Below, one piece after another: positions 23,897 through 33,675 of a stretch of DNA of 64,000 bases. This DNA comes from Flavobacteriaceae bacterium (lineage in GTDB: Bacteria > Bacteroidota > Bacteroidia > Flavobacteriales > Flavobacteriaceae), in assembly GCA_018401115.1 (NCBI GenBank), contig JAGYKX010000005.1, forward strand, positions 186,001-250,000, read 5' to 3'. The position numbers and the translations under genes were made by a program. How positions within the stretch are numbered: the stretch's first letter is position 1; each line of letters opens with the position of its first letter. The notes under the pieces were generated by a model, which was given only the letters and a program-made list of their open reading frames with translations, ran no database searches and had not been told where the DNA came from.

Positions 23897-24679
23897 ATGA
23901 AAAAAACAGCATTAATTACAGGTGCAAGTAGCGGCATAGGAAAAGAATTTTCTAAATTACATGCAGAAAGAGGAGGCGATTTAATTATAATTGCAAGAAA
24001 TGAAAATAAATTAAATGAATTAAAAACTGAGCTAGAAAAAAAATTCAAAGTCAATGTGTTTGTAATTCCAAAAGATTTAACATTGCCAAATGCAGCCAAA
24101 GAGATTTATGAGCAAGTCCATGATGCTAATTTAAAAGTAGATTATTTAATTAACAACGCAGGCTTTGGAGGAGTAGGAAAATTTCACGAACGAGATTTAG
24201 AAAATGATTTAAATATGATTAACCTAAACATCAGTGCATTAACAGATTTAACTCATTATTTTTTAAAAGACTTTGTAAAAAACAACGAAGGGAGAATTCT
24301 GAATGTTTCTTCTACCGCAAGTTTAATGCCAGGCCCTTTACAGGCAGTTTATTTTGCTACCAAAGCATATGTTACTTCTTTTAGTAATGCTATAGCGGAA
24401 GAGTTATACGACACAAACATTACTCTCACCAATTTAATGCCTGGAGCAACTGAAACGCAATTTGGTAGAATATCGGGAATGGACAAAACAGCTATGTTTA
24501 AAAAACCAGCATCTGCAAGAAATGTAGCTGAGGATGGATATAATGGAATGTTGAAAGGAAAATTAGATATTATTTCAGGGCTTACTTTCTCTCAAAAATT
24601 AATGACAGCAATGGTTCCATTAATACCAAAAAGAATGATTTTAAAACAAGTAAGACAAATGCAAGAAATAAATCATTAA
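23897..24679 (+). CDS. Short-chain dehydrogenase/reductase
   Basis: A 260-residue classical SDR. The cofactor motif TGASSGIGKEF is at the N-terminus, followed by NNAGFGG, and the catalytic Ser and YxxxK are present (VSSTASLMP, YFATKAYV). It oxidises or reduces a small hydroxyl/keto substrate with NAD(P). An upstream operator matches that of the TetR gene, so the pair forms a small regulated unit; the inducer is unknown. Confidence 0.88.
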   Translation: MKKTALITGASSGIGKEFSKLHAERGGDLIIIARNENKLNELKTELEKKFKVNVFVIPKDLTLPNAAKEIYEQVHDANLKVDYLINNAGFGGVGKFHERDLENDLNMINLNISALTDLTHYFLKDFVKNNEGRILNVSSTASLMPGPLQAVYFATKAYVTSFSNAIAEELYDTNITLTNLMPGATETQFGRISGMDKTAMFKKPASARNVAEDGYNGMLKGKLDIISGLTFSQKLMTAMVPLIPKRMILKQVRQMQEINH

Positions 24680-24743
24680 TAAAAGAATCAATATAGCCTA
24701 AAGCTTTAGTTCAACTACTACAAAAAAAAGGTTATCTTGAAGT

Positions 24744-24921
24744 TTGTAGGTACCCCAAATTTTGAGGCACAAGTTTAATTAATTTACTAAATATGAAAAG
24801 AAAAAAATTAATCTCTAAGTTTAGAAAGTCATAGTGCTTAAAAAAAGTTTAAAGAGTAATTTTTTCAACTTATTAAATATCTCTCAAAAAATTTATCATC
24901 TGTTTTGAAAACAGGTCTTTA
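24744..24921 (+). repeat. 178-bp inverted repeat, copy 2
   Basis: It matches 12242-12420 in the opposite orientation (see that entry). Its left end TTGTAGGTACCCC also occurs at 8251. The end contains a near-palindrome CCCCAAATTTTGAGG. No transposase or clear terminal inverted repeats are seen, so it resembles a non-autonomous element or a duplicated intergenic segment. Confidence 0.8.
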
Positions 24922-24940
24922 GGGTTCACATTTAAATAGA

Positions 24941-24993
24941 AAAACCCGCTTTAGAAATTTCAAGCAAGCTTGAATTTCATAGTGGGTTTTTTT
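24941..24993. terminator. Large hairpin terminator
   Basis: AAAACCCGCT pairs with AGTGGGTTTT (one G-U) around an inner stem formed by GAAATTTCAAGC and GCTTGAATTTC, followed by a T-run. It ends the accessory side. The next 165 bases to the peroxiredoxin start hold a further small hairpin (25016-25034, GGATCAGC / GCTAATCC) and the motif at 25086. Confidence 0.7.
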
Positions 24994-25085
24994 ATTTTCA
25001 AGATGGAACGTAAAAGGATCAGCGAAGCTAATCCTTCGTGTCAGATTGGTTTCTTCCCAGACGAAACACACACCACTTACCACCT

Positions 25086-25101
25086 CTGTAACTTTTGTTA
25101 C
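25086..25101 (+). promoter_or_regulatory. Motif CTGTAACTTTTGTTAC upstream of peroxiredoxin
   Basis: GTAAC-TTTT-GTTAC is a perfect 5-4-5 palindrome 61 bases before the peroxiredoxin start. It matches the motif before the MFS gene in 14 of 16 bases. TGTAAC also resembles the -35 element of ECF sigma promoters, so the reading as an operator is not secure. Confidence 0.45.
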
Positions 25102-25161
25102 GTTTTATATCTACGACATAGATTAAATTTATTGAAAATTTTAAACCTATAATTAATTATT

Positions 25162-25830
25162 ATGATGAATCAAGACAATTATGTACAACAAGAAATGTAT
25201 TCAATGCCAAGAATAGGTGATACAGCACCAGACTTTGAGGCAGTAACGACCAAAGGTCCTATTAAAATGTCTGAATTTGCTAAAGACAAATGGACTGTTA
25301 TGTTTTCACACCCTGCAGATTTTACGCCTGTTTGTACTACTGAAATGAGTGGTTTTGCACTTCGCAAAGAGGAATTTGACGCTTTAAACACGGAACTTTT
25401 AGGACTTAGTATAGACAGTATTCATGCCCATTTAGGTTGGGTGCAAAATGTGAGGGAGACCACTGGCGTATATTTTGATTTCCCTATTATAGCAGATATA
25501 GATATGAAAGTGTCTAAGCGATATGGAATGCTCCAGCCTAACGAAAGTGAAACAGCAGCTGTTAGGGCGGTGTTTTTTATAGACCCTTCCAAGAAAATTA
25601 GATTGATCATGTATTACCCTTTAAATGTGGGTAGGAATATGGATGAGATATTAAGAGCTTTAGAAGCCCTTCAGGTTTCTGATAAGCATAAAGTTGCCCT
25701 ACCATTAGATTGGAAGAAAGGGGATAAGGTCATTTGTCCCGCACCCAAATCATTAAATGATTTGAATGCTAGATTGGCAGACAATACTGTGGAGAAAGTG
25801 ACCTGGTATTTGGCAAAGAAGAATATTTAG
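25162..25830 (+). CDS. Peroxiredoxin (Prx6/1-Cys type)
   Basis: A 222-residue peroxiredoxin with the peroxidatic Cys in HPADFTPVCTTEMSGF and the Prx6-type C-terminal domain (VALPLDWKKGDKVICPAP). It reduces hydrogen peroxide, alkyl hydroperoxides or peroxynitrite with thiols. The second Cys in VICPAP may act in resolution or be structural. The gene is monocistronic and followed by a strong terminator. Confidence 0.93.
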   Translation: MMNQDNYVQQEMYSMPRIGDTAPDFEAVTTKGPIKMSEFAKDKWTVMFSHPADFTPVCTTEMSGFALRKEEFDALNTELLGLSIDSIHAHLGWVQNVRETTGVYFDFPIIADIDMKVSKRYGMLQPNESETAAVRAVFFIDPSKKIRLIMYYPLNVGRNMDEILRALEALQVSDKHKVALPLDWKKGDKVICPAPKSLNDLNARLADNTVEKVTWYLAKKNI

Positions 25831-25855
25831 TATTTAAAGGACACAAATAAAAAAA

Positions 25856-25883
25856 GCCGCTTGATGAAATCAAGCGGCTTTTT
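25856..25883 (+). terminator. Peroxiredoxin terminator
   Basis: A perfect 10-bp stem GCCGCTTGAT / ATCAAGCGGC with loop GAA, followed by T-run and preceded by A-run. Confidence 0.9.
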
Positions 25884-25930
25884 CTGTAATTTAGCCAATG
25901 ATTAAAAGTCCCTGATTTTATTAAGCATAT

Positions 25931-26149
25931 ATGGAACAACAACCCAACAACCCTTTACACGGTGTTAAATTATTAGATATATTGGAATATCTGGTGGAGA
26001 AGCACGGATGGGAAGAAATGGCGAATCAGGTCAATATTAATTGCTTTAAGAGCAATCAGACAGTGAAATCTAGTTTGACCTTCTTGAGGAGAACACCATG
26101 GGCTAGAGAAAAAGTGGAGCGGTTTTATCTGTATTCCATTAAAAAATAA
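25931..26149 (+). CDS. VF530 family DNA-binding-like protein
   Basis: A 72-residue protein with the family pattern NNPLHGVKLLDILEYLVEKHGW, then INCFKSNQTVKSSLTFLRRT and PWAREKVE. VF530 members are small winged-helix-like proteins thought to bind DNA; the role is not established. Confidence 0.85.
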   Translation: MEQQPNNPLHGVKLLDILEYLVEKHGWEEMANQVNINCFKSNQTVKSSLTFLRRTPWAREKVERFYLYSIKK

Positions 26150-26222
26150 ATAGGTTTCGCAATTGGAGCTAAATTTTAAAAAAAAGTCCGGTTGTTAAGT
26201 GAATAACGTCTAGCTTCGCATC

Positions 26223-26561
26223 ATGACATTATCTATCATTAGAATTTTTTGTGGTGCATCTCATTTAATCTATGGAATACTTACTTTATTACACCCCTTT
26301 TATATAGCGGAATTCTCAAGATACGGCTTCTCAGGAATGAGAATACTCATTGGGCTAGTACAGCTAATTTGTGGTATGGGACTTTTGTACGGTATGGGTA
26401 AGTATAAAATTTCACTTATAAGCGCTGCTATTTTAGCAGTAATGATGGTGGGGGCTTTAGGAACCCGAATCAATATCCAGGATAGTTTAATACAGTCTTT
26501 ACCCGCTTTGTTCTACTTATTGCTAAATTCTTATATCTTTATAAAAAGCTTAAAACTTTAA
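26223..26561 (+). CDS. DoxX-like membrane protein
   Basis: A 112-residue protein with four hydrophobic helices and the general DoxX-like layout (SHLIYGILTLLHPF, LIGLVQLICGMGLLYGMGK). Function is not clear. It is followed after two bases by a second gene of the same type, so the two may form a heteromeric membrane complex. Confidence 0.7.
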   Translation: MTLSIIRIFCGASHLIYGILTLLHPFYIAEFSRYGFSGMRILIGLVQLICGMGLLYGMGKYKISLISAAILAVMMVGALGTRINIQDSLIQSLPALFYLLLNSYIFIKSLKL

Positions 26562-26563
26562 TT

Positions 26564-26947
26564 ATGAAATACTTAAAATACATTTTAATGGCTGTGGTTT
26601 CATTCGTGGTTATTAATGTTTGGTTTTTTAGATTTAATAATCCAACTATTTACAGAGGCGGAAAGGCAATGAATATGATGGAGGAATTTGCCGTTTACGG
26701 ACTCAATGAAACCATGGTTTACCTGATTGGAGGCTTGAAAATCTTGGCTGCTTTGGGCTTATTAATTGGTTTTGTGAAAAGAAAAGCCATACTTCCTTCT
26801 GCTGCATTAATGGGCGCGCTTATGTTAGGTGCTGTCTTTATGCATTATAAAGTGAGCGATGAAGCTATTAAATTTTTACCTGCGGGTCTAATGTTTGTTT
26901 TTAGTTTAAGTATTATTCTGCTTAACAGGGCAAGACAACTTTCTTAG
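26564..26947 (+). CDS. DoxX-like membrane protein
   Basis: A 127-residue protein with four hydrophobic helices: one at the N-terminus, then GGLKILAALGLLIGFV, ALMGALMLGAVFMHYKV and LMFVFSLSIILL. This is the usual DoxX-like pattern. Co-transcribed with the gene before it (2-base gap). Confidence 0.75.
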   Translation: MKYLKYILMAVVSFVVINVWFFRFNNPTIYRGGKAMNMMEEFAVYGLNETMVYLIGGLKILAALGLLIGFVKRKAILPSAALMGALMLGAVFMHYKVSDEAIKFLPAGLMFVFSLSIILLNRARQLS

Positions 26948-27091
26948 TTGATCCTATTGATTCTAAGGGGCGTTGGTGGGAGCGTATCTATAAAATGAAA
27001 GTTCCTCATTGTTTTTTGAAAAGTAAATTCATTCCACCCTTCTAACACCGAACAAGAATTCGTTTTTGGCCCTTTGAAGTTCAATCGTTAA

Positions 27092-28957
27092 TTATTTATC
27101 TCTTTTAAACAAAAAACTTGGCGTTTTATAATCCTTAGGCAACTGATCTGCAGGAATGGTGCTTTGGTTTCCATCTCTAGCCGCCCTGTAATGTGGAGAC
27201 ATAATTTCTATACCCGCCTCGTTACAAAAGTCTTGAATGTTGGCGTGTAAGTTAGAATAGATGGTGGCTTGTTTGTTGGGCTCCCTAGTGTAAGCGTTTA
27301 TTTGGTAAGATACATAAAAGTCATCTAAGCTTGTTTGGAGCACAAATGGGGCTGGATCTTCTAATAATAAAGGCGTTTTTAGTGCTGCTTTAATCAGTAC
27401 TTCTTCCATTTTTCTCCATGGAACGTCATACCCAATGGTAATAGTGGAATGCATGACAAGTCCCTTTTCTGGTGCGTCACTGCTGTAATTAATGGTGTGA
27501 CTATTCATTACCGTAGCATTGGGAATGGAGATAATTTCGTTTTTTGTGGTCCTTACTCTGGTAACCAACATGTTTTTTTCTATCACGTCTCCAGATATAC
27601 TGCCAATTTTTACCCGGTCGCCCATTTTAAAAAGGCGCATATAAGTCAGTATTAGCCCTGCGATAATATTGGACAGTGAACCGGCAGATCCAAAGGTGAA
27701 TAAGAATCCAAGAAATACAGATACTCCTTGAAAAACAGGAGAGTCAGAACCAGGTAAGTACGGGAAAATCACCACTATCATAAAGGCAAATACCAATACC
27801 TTTACTATCTGATAGGTTGGCGCTGCCCAGTCCGAATAGAAGCCAGGAAGCTTTAGATTTTCTTGTTGTATTTCTAACTTTAAAAAGTACAAACCTTTGA
27901 GCACATACCTAAACACTACAATAATAACGATCACAGTAATGAGATTAGGCAGGTAATTCCAAAGCCCTAAACCAATGTCTTTTAAGGGATCTAACACGTA
28001 GCCAAATAGGGTCTGGGCCATATCTTTAGTCCATGGGAAAATACCAAATAAAATGGGGAGCGCTATATAAACAGTACTCAGTACCACAAGCCACTTTAGA
28101 ATGGTGTTTAAATTAATGAGGACTGCTACCTGTCTGGAGGCGTCAAAGAGTGTGTAGTCTTTAATTTTAATCCCAGTAATGCGTTTGTTTTCTTGGGCGT
28201 GAATTTTAATGGCAGTCCATCTAAAGGCTATAAAGATATATTTAATGACCAGATAGGTAATAATGAGTACCAGTAGCGCCAAACCAAATTCTTTTAATAA
28301 AGTGATGATATTGGTTTCATTCTGATAATTCAAAATAGCCTCTGAAATAATCTTTTGATACTTAATACTCAAGTCTGTAGCGTTCATTATAGACCAAAGT
28401 GCGTCTTCTTCAGAAATACTGGTGACAATCTGATCAGAATACACTAGATTTAAAATATTGTATTCGCTCTCTACAACTAGGCTGTCTGTAGAAAAATCTC
28501 TTAATCTAGCAAGGCTTTGAATTCTTTCACTAACAGCTTTGGCGCGCTCTTTAGGAGAGAAGCTCCCCAAGCGGCTGTAAACAGTAAATAAGGTGTCTTT
28601 AAAAAAGCCCATAACTGGTACCCCTTTATTAGTAGCCCTTAAAGCTTCTACTTCTCTTTTTTTGGAGGCCAATCGCTCTGTTTCTTGGGAGCTAAAAGCG
28701 TCTAATTGGGCTTGGAGGGTTTCTTTTTTAAGGTTGTCTGTAGTTTTAAGACTCTGAATTTCTGCCAATAACTCCGCTTTTTTTACAGAGTCTGCTACCC
28801 TTTGGTTTTCAATGAGCTGTATTTTTGTATTGTATTGCTCCAGACGAATACTGTCTTGATTTACTGGGGCTACAGATGGTACAGAATCTTGTGCTTTAAC
28901 ATTGCTGAAGAAAAAAAATAAAGGCAGTACTAGTGTGAACTTAGTCAGGGTTTTCAT
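27092..28957 (-). CDS. Mechanosensitive ion channel of the MscS family
   Basis: The ATG at 28957 is chosen because it starts a signal peptide (MKTLTKFTLVLPLFFFFSNVKAQ); the open frame extends to 29011. A periplasmic coiled-coil-like region (about residues 25-110) is followed by several membrane helices and the MscS core: pore helix FGSAGSLSNIIAGLILTY, then the beta domain (FKMGDRVKIGSISGDV). It opens under membrane tension to release solutes. The N-terminal extension makes it a large MscS type. Confidence 0.9.
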   Translation of the reverse strand: MKTLTKFTLVLPLFFFFSNVKAQDSVPSVAPVNQDSIRLEQYNTKIQLIENQRVADSVKKAELLAEIQSLKTTDNLKKETLQAQLDAFSSQETERLASKKREVEALRATNKGVPVMGFFKDTLFTVYSRLGSFSPKERAKAVSERIQSLARLRDFSTDSLVVESEYNILNLVYSDQIVTSISEEDALWSIMNATDLSIKYQKIISEAILNYQNETNIITLLKEFGLALLVLIITYLVIKYIFIAFRWTAIKIHAQENKRITGIKIKDYTLFDASRQVAVLINLNTILKWLVVLSTVYIALPILFGIFPWTKDMAQTLFGYVLDPLKDIGLGLWNYLPNLITVIVIIVVFRYVLKGLYFLKLEIQQENLKLPGFYSDWAAPTYQIVKVLVFAFMIVVIFPYLPGSDSPVFQGVSVFLGFLFTFGSAGSLSNIIAGLILTYMRLFKMGDRVKIGSISGDVIEKNMLVTRVRTTKNEIISIPNATVMNSHTINYSSDAPEKGLVMHSTITIGYDVPWRKMEEVLIKAALKTPLLLEDPAPFVLQTSLDDFYVSYQINAYTREPNKQATIYSNLHANIQDFCNEAGIEIMSPHYRAARDGNQSTIPADQLPKDYKTPSFLFKRDK

Positions 28958-29046
28958 AAGCCAAAAATATGTATAAATGTAAGTATTTTTTAGGCAGTTC
29001 ATACAGGTCATTGTATTTTCAAAATAAATTGTAATTTGGATCTGTT

Positions 29047-31128
29047 ATGATTGAAATCACAAAAATATACAAGGATTTGTTAGTGCTATTGACTGTGTTA
29101 TTACTACCTGTATCTATGCGCTCTCAAGACTTGTTCACTCAAACGAACGATTTATCTAGCCAAAATAGCCCTTATTTATTGCAGCATGCCAAAAACCCAG
29201 TGGCTTGGAAAGTTTGGGAGAATAACACACTAGAAAAAGCAAAAGACTTAAATCGTTTAATGGTGATAAGCGTGGGCTACGCTTCTTGTCATTGGTGTCA
29301 TGTCATGGAAGAAGAGAGTTTTGAAGACTTAGAGGTTGCCAAATTAATGAATGATTTTTTCGTAAATATTAAAGTGGACCGAGAAGAAAGGCCTGATATT
29401 GATCAAACATATATGACTGCCTTAAGTCTTATGGGTAAACAGACGGGTTGGCCTTTAAACGTGATCGCCTTACCAGATGGCACTCCTATATATGGAGGTA
29501 CATATCATTCTAAGACTAAATGGATGGCAATTTTAAAGAAGTTAAAGGACCTCTATTCCAGTCAACCAGAGCAACTCAAGTCTTTTGCGGCTGATTTTAA
29601 AAACGGCATTGCAGAGGCTATGGCTGTTCAGATTCCCTCAGAAGAAACCCACCTGAGTCAGTTAGATCTGACAAATGGAATAATAGATTGGCAAAATAAA
29701 TGGGACTTTGAATGGGGAGGGCTCAAAGGAGATCAGAAATTCATGCGTCCAAATAGTTTGGAGTTTCTCCTTTCATACGGACAACTTGCAAAAGATAGCC
29801 TGGTGCTTTCATATGTAGAAAACACCCTCGATAAAATGGCTTCTGGGGGTATATTTGATCAAATAGGAGGTGGTTTTTACCGCTATAGTACAGATACAAA
29901 TTGGAAAGTGCCTCACTTTGAAAAAATGTTGTACGACAACGCACAAATGATCCAACTGTATTCTAAAGCCTTTAAATTTTTTAAGAAAGACACCTATAGA
30001 GATGTGGTGGCTAAAACCTATGATTTTCTAGAGAGAGAAATGCAACTCGCCTCTGGCGGATACGCTGCAGCATTAGACGCAGATTTCCAGGGAAAAGAAG
30101 GACTTTTTTATGTGTGGACCCCACAAGAACTCAAAGGGTTAATTCCAGAACAATGGGACTTGTTTGCTGCTTATTTTCAATTGTCTGAAAACGACTTATG
30201 GGAAGATCGCTACTGGATACTTCAGGCACCCCGGGACAACTCATTATTTATAACTACTTACGGACTAACTCAAGAACGATTAGATGCTTTGAGAACTGAT
30301 TGGGAACGATTGCTTTTAAAAGCCCGAAGCAAAAGAGGGGCTCCCCTGAGAGATCATAAACTCATTACTTCTTGGAATGCTTTATTGGTAAGCGCTTATG
30401 CAGAAGCATACAATGCTTTTGGGACGGCGCATTATTTGAAAAAAGCTACAGATCTTTACGAATTAATTAGTGCACAAGCACCAGAGAATTTGCGCCATAT
30501 TTACAAGGCATCAAAGACAGCACCAGTATTCTCGCAAGATATTGTTTTCTTATCCCAAGCAGCATTGGCATTGTATCTCACCACAAACAACCCCATTTAT
30601 TTAGCCGCTGCAGAAAACAAAATGAATTATTTAAACCGTCGTTTTTACAGTGAAGAAAAATCTGCATATGCCTTTGGTGACGCAGCTGAATTAATGGCGC
30701 CTATTTATGTGTTTTCTGATGGTGTAATGCCTTCTGATAATGGGGTAGCAGCACAAGTAAATTTTCTGATAGGGCATATTAAATTTGACCCTAAAGCCAG
30801 CGAGAAATCTACGAAAGCTATGGCGAACGTTCAGACCTATATGTCTAGTGATTTATCAAACTACACCCAATGGGGCCAAGTTTATTTGTACAAATTATTT
30901 CCCTTTTATGAATTGGCTATTTTAGGACCTCAAGCATTCGATTTTGCTAAAAAAGTGAACAAAATTGGACTTCCAAATGTATTGGTGGTTGGTTCACAAG
31001 AACCCAGTGAATTGCCTTTGTTTCAGGATAGGTACATAGCAGGAGAAACTTTATTTTATGTCTGTGTAGACTACAGTTGTAAGCTACCTGTAAGTAGCAT
31101 TTCAGAAGCGCTGCAGCAATTGCAATAA
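29047..31128 (+). CDS. DUF255 thioredoxin-domain protein (YyaL/SPATA20-like)
   Basis: A 693-residue protein with a possible signal peptide (LLVLLTVLLLPVSMRSQ). The N-terminal thioredoxin-like domain contains YASCHWCHVMEEESFED with a CxxC motif and KVDREERPDID; the rest is an alpha/alpha-barrel similar to sugar epimerases. The family is widespread but its reaction is unproven. Secretion, if right, would place it in the periplasm. Confidence 0.88.
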   Translation: MIEITKIYKDLLVLLTVLLLPVSMRSQDLFTQTNDLSSQNSPYLLQHAKNPVAWKVWENNTLEKAKDLNRLMVISVGYASCHWCHVMEEESFEDLEVAKLMNDFFVNIKVDREERPDIDQTYMTALSLMGKQTGWPLNVIALPDGTPIYGGTYHSKTKWMAILKKLKDLYSSQPEQLKSFAADFKNGIAEAMAVQIPSEETHLSQLDLTNGIIDWQNKWDFEWGGLKGDQKFMRPNSLEFLLSYGQLAKDSLVLSYVENTLDKMASGGIFDQIGGGFYRYSTDTNWKVPHFEKMLYDNAQMIQLYSKAFKFFKKDTYRDVVAKTYDFLEREMQLASGGYAAALDADFQGKEGLFYVWTPQELKGLIPEQWDLFAAYFQLSENDLWEDRYWILQAPRDNSLFITTYGLTQERLDALRTDWERLLLKARSKRGAPLRDHKLITSWNALLVSAYAEAYNAFGTAHYLKKATDLYELISAQAPENLRHIYKASKTAPVFSQDIVFLSQAALALYLTTNNPIYLAAAENKMNYLNRRFYSEEKSAYAFGDAAELMAPIYVFSDGVMPSDNGVAAQVNFLIGHIKFDPKASEKSTKAMANVQTYMSSDLSNYTQWGQVYLYKLFPFYELAILGPQAFDFAKKVNKIGLPNVLVVGSQEPSELPLFQDRYIAGETLFYVCVDYSCKLPVSSISEALQQLQ

Positions 31129-31239
31129 AAAGTTATTAAACCTTGCAAAAAGGTTGTTTTCAGCTTCTAACAAGTTGTTGGTATAATCGTTTTATTCAAA
31201 AGAGATTTTTGCCTTATCTTGTTTTCAAAATAACCAACT

Positions 31240-32958
31240 ATGCAAATAAAAGAATCCTCTAAAATATACGACGCAGTAATTGTCGGTTCTGGGGCTGGTG
31301 GTGGTATGGCCACAAAAATACTCTCAGAGGCAGGTTTAAATATCGCAGTGGTAGAAGCAGGGCCCCACTTTGATCCAGCCAATCCAGACCAACAAACCCA
31401 GATGAAATGGCCTTGGGAGTCTCCCAGAAGGGGGGCAAATACCCAAAGAACTTTTGGAGATTTTGACGCCTTGTACGGCGGATGGGATATACCCGGAGAA
31501 CCCTACACTAGAAAAGACGGCACCAAGTTTGACTGGTTTAGGGCGCGAATGCTCGGTGGTAGAACCAACCACTGGGGCCGTATATCACTCCGTTTTTCAG
31601 CGCGTGATTTTAAGCACAAAGATGTAGATGGTTTAGGGGATAATTGGCCTATAGGCTATGAAGATGTAAAGCCATATTACGACAAAGTAGACAAACTTAT
31701 TGGTCTTTTTGGCTCCAGAGAAAACCTGCCTAATGAACCTGATGGGTTTTTCTTGCCGCCACCAAAACCAAGGTTACACGAACTTTTTTATATCAAAGGC
31801 GCAAGAAAATCTAATATTCCAGTGATTCCTTCTAGGATGTCTATGCTCACTAAGAAAATTAATCCTGAACGCGGGGTTTGTTTTTACTGTGGACAGTGCA
31901 ACAGGTCTTGTTCTGCTTATGCAGATTTCTCAGCGGGAAGTTGTCTTATTTTTCCAGCGCAAAAGAATGGGGGTCAGATAGACTTGTACAACAATGCCAT
32001 GGTGAGAGAAGTACTGACTAATTCAGAGGGAAAGGCTACAGGAGTATCTTATATTAACAAATCAGATAGAAAAGAATACACCTTAAGGGCTAAGGTGGTT
32101 GTATTGGCAGCTTCTGCATGCAGCTCAGCTAGAATACTATTAAACTCTAAATCTCCCCAGCATCCTAATGGTTTGGGAAATAGTGGAAACACTGTAGGGA
32201 AGTACCTTCATGATTCCACTGGAAGTAGTAGGGCTGCTTTTATACCAGATTTAGTCAACAGGAAAATGTATAATGAAGACGGCGTAGGAGGAATGCATGT
32301 GTATACGCCATGGTGGTTAGACAATAAGAAACTAGATTTCCCCAGAGGTTACCATATAGAAGTTTGGGGAGGTATGGGAATGCCAAACTACGGTTTTGGT
32401 TTTAACGCCAACGAATACAATAAGTTTTTTGGACTCAAAGTAGGAGGCTATGGAAATAGCCTTCGTTCAGATGTTAAGAAATACTACGGGTCTGTAGTTG
32501 GTTTTGGTGGAAGGGGAGAGTCTATTGCCATGAAAGATAACTATTGTGAAATAGATCCTTCTGTGGTAGATGAGTTTGGAATTCCAGTACTTCGTTTCCA
32601 TTATAATTGGACAGATTTTGAACGCAAACAGGCCAAGCATATGCACGAGACCTTTGACGAGCTCATTCACAATATGGGTGGTGAGGCGCTTTCTGCTGCA
32701 CCTGGTGCAGACAGGGAGTATGGCTTAGAGGCTCCAGGTAGAATTATTCATGAGGTGGGTACCACTAGAATGGGAAATGACCCAAAAACATCTGTGGTGA
32801 ATCAATTCCAGCAATTACACGACGCAAATAACGTATTTATTGTAGACGCAGGGCCTTTTGTCTCTCAGGCCGACAAAAACCCAACATGGACTATCCTGGC
32901 ACTATCTTGGAGAACTTGTGATTATATTGTAGAACAGCTTAAAATGCAAAATATTTAA
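31240..32958 (+). CDS. GMC oxidoreductase
   Basis: A 572-residue flavoprotein with N-terminal VGSGAGGGMATKILSEAG (FAD), GGRTNHWGRISLRF (the GMC flavin motif) and a C-terminal region with HEVGTTRMGNDPKTS and DAGPFVSQADKNPT, which hold the catalytic His and Asn. A Cys-rich part, CFYCGQCNRSC, is seen mid-protein. It oxidises a sugar or alcohol. It is followed after three bases by a gluconate 2-dehydrogenase subunit 3-like protein, its probable partner in the periplasm. Confidence 0.9.
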   Translation: MQIKESSKIYDAVIVGSGAGGGMATKILSEAGLNIAVVEAGPHFDPANPDQQTQMKWPWESPRRGANTQRTFGDFDALYGGWDIPGEPYTRKDGTKFDWFRARMLGGRTNHWGRISLRFSARDFKHKDVDGLGDNWPIGYEDVKPYYDKVDKLIGLFGSRENLPNEPDGFFLPPPKPRLHELFYIKGARKSNIPVIPSRMSMLTKKINPERGVCFYCGQCNRSCSAYADFSAGSCLIFPAQKNGGQIDLYNNAMVREVLTNSEGKATGVSYINKSDRKEYTLRAKVVVLAASACSSARILLNSKSPQHPNGLGNSGNTVGKYLHDSTGSSRAAFIPDLVNRKMYNEDGVGGMHVYTPWWLDNKKLDFPRGYHIEVWGGMGMPNYGFGFNANEYNKFFGLKVGGYGNSLRSDVKKYYGSVVGFGGRGESIAMKDNYCEIDPSVVDEFGIPVLRFHYNWTDFERKQAKHMHETFDELIHNMGGEALSAAPGADREYGLEAPGRIIHEVGTTRMGNDPKTSVVNQFQQLHDANNVFIVDAGPFVSQADKNPTWTILALSWRTCDYIVEQLKMQNI

Positions 32959-32961
32959 GAA

Positions 32962-33675
32962 ATGGATAGAAGAGAAAGTATAAAGTCCCTTTTTATTGGT
33001 GCAGCAGCTGGAGGTTTGGCCTTAGCTTCATGCCAGCCAGAAATCAGTTCAGAAGCTCAAGAAGCCATGGCTACTGGGGCAACCAATTATGGAAGAACTC
33101 CAGAAGAAGACGCTCAAATAGCTTCCTTACATGCCCAACAATTTTTTAGTGTTCATGAATTGGAAACTTTGGCGACGCTAACGGCACTTATTTTACCTGA
33201 AAATCAGGATTTTCCTAGCGCAGCCTCTGTGGGCGTTCCAGACTTTATAGAGTTCATGGCCAAAGATTACCCAGCCTTTCAAACCCCCATTAGGGGAGGC
33301 CTTATGTGGCTTGATCATACGAGCAATAGGCGTTTTGAACTGGAGTTTAAAAAACTTGAACAGGGACAACAGCATGAGATATTAGAAGAAATTGCGTATC
33401 CAGATCTAACCGTTTCTGAAGGGGAACGTCCGTTAGAAGTACGTTTCTTCTCACTGATGCGAAACCTTACCCTAACAGGTTATTACACTACAGAAACTGG
33501 AATTAAAGATTTAGGTTACCAGGGAAATATACCTAATGTCTGGGATGGTGTACCTCAGGAAGTATTGGACCAACACGGTGTAGCTTATGAAGTGGAATGG
33601 TTGGCAAAATGTATTGATCAGAAAACCAGGGGAAATATAGCCTCATGGGACGAACAAGGCAACCTCTTGACTTAA
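32962..33675 (+). CDS. Gluconate 2-dehydrogenase subunit 3 family protein
   Basis: A 237-residue protein with a twin-arginine-like N-terminus (MDRRESIKSLFIGAAAGG) and a lipobox-like ALASC, so probably exported folded with its GMC partner and lipid-anchored. The body resembles subunit 3 of gluconate dehydrogenase (LTALILPENQDFPSAASVGV). It helps assembly or export of the catalytic flavoprotein. Its stop overlaps that of the convergent methyltransferase. Confidence 0.85.
   Translation: MDRRESIKSLFIGAAAGGLALASCQPEISSEAQEAMATGATNYGRTPEEDAQIASLHAQQFFSVHELETLATLTALILPENQDFPSAASVGVPDFIEFMAKDYPAFQTPIRGGLMWLDHTSNRRFELEFKKLEQGQQHEILEEIAYPDLTVSEGERPLEVRFFSLMRNLTLTGYYTTETGIKDLGYQGNIPNVWDGVPQEVLDQHGVAYEVEWLAKCIDQKTRGNIASWDEQGNLLT

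Noticed and set aside
6085-25000. Direct repeat of the tRNA-Arg 3' end as an attachment site
   Set aside because: I looked for TTCGAATCCTTTCGCGATC near the right edge of the accessory region and did not find it.
24970-25152. A 60-residue plus-strand frame in the peroxiredoxin upstream region
   Set aside because: It starts inside a terminator hairpin, runs through a second hairpin and the GTAAC palindrome, and has no domain-like pattern; more likely structured non-coding DNA.
26950-27091. A short frame GRWWERIYKMKVPHC after the DoxX-like genes
   Set aside because: No start codon with a proper leader and no family; probably chance.
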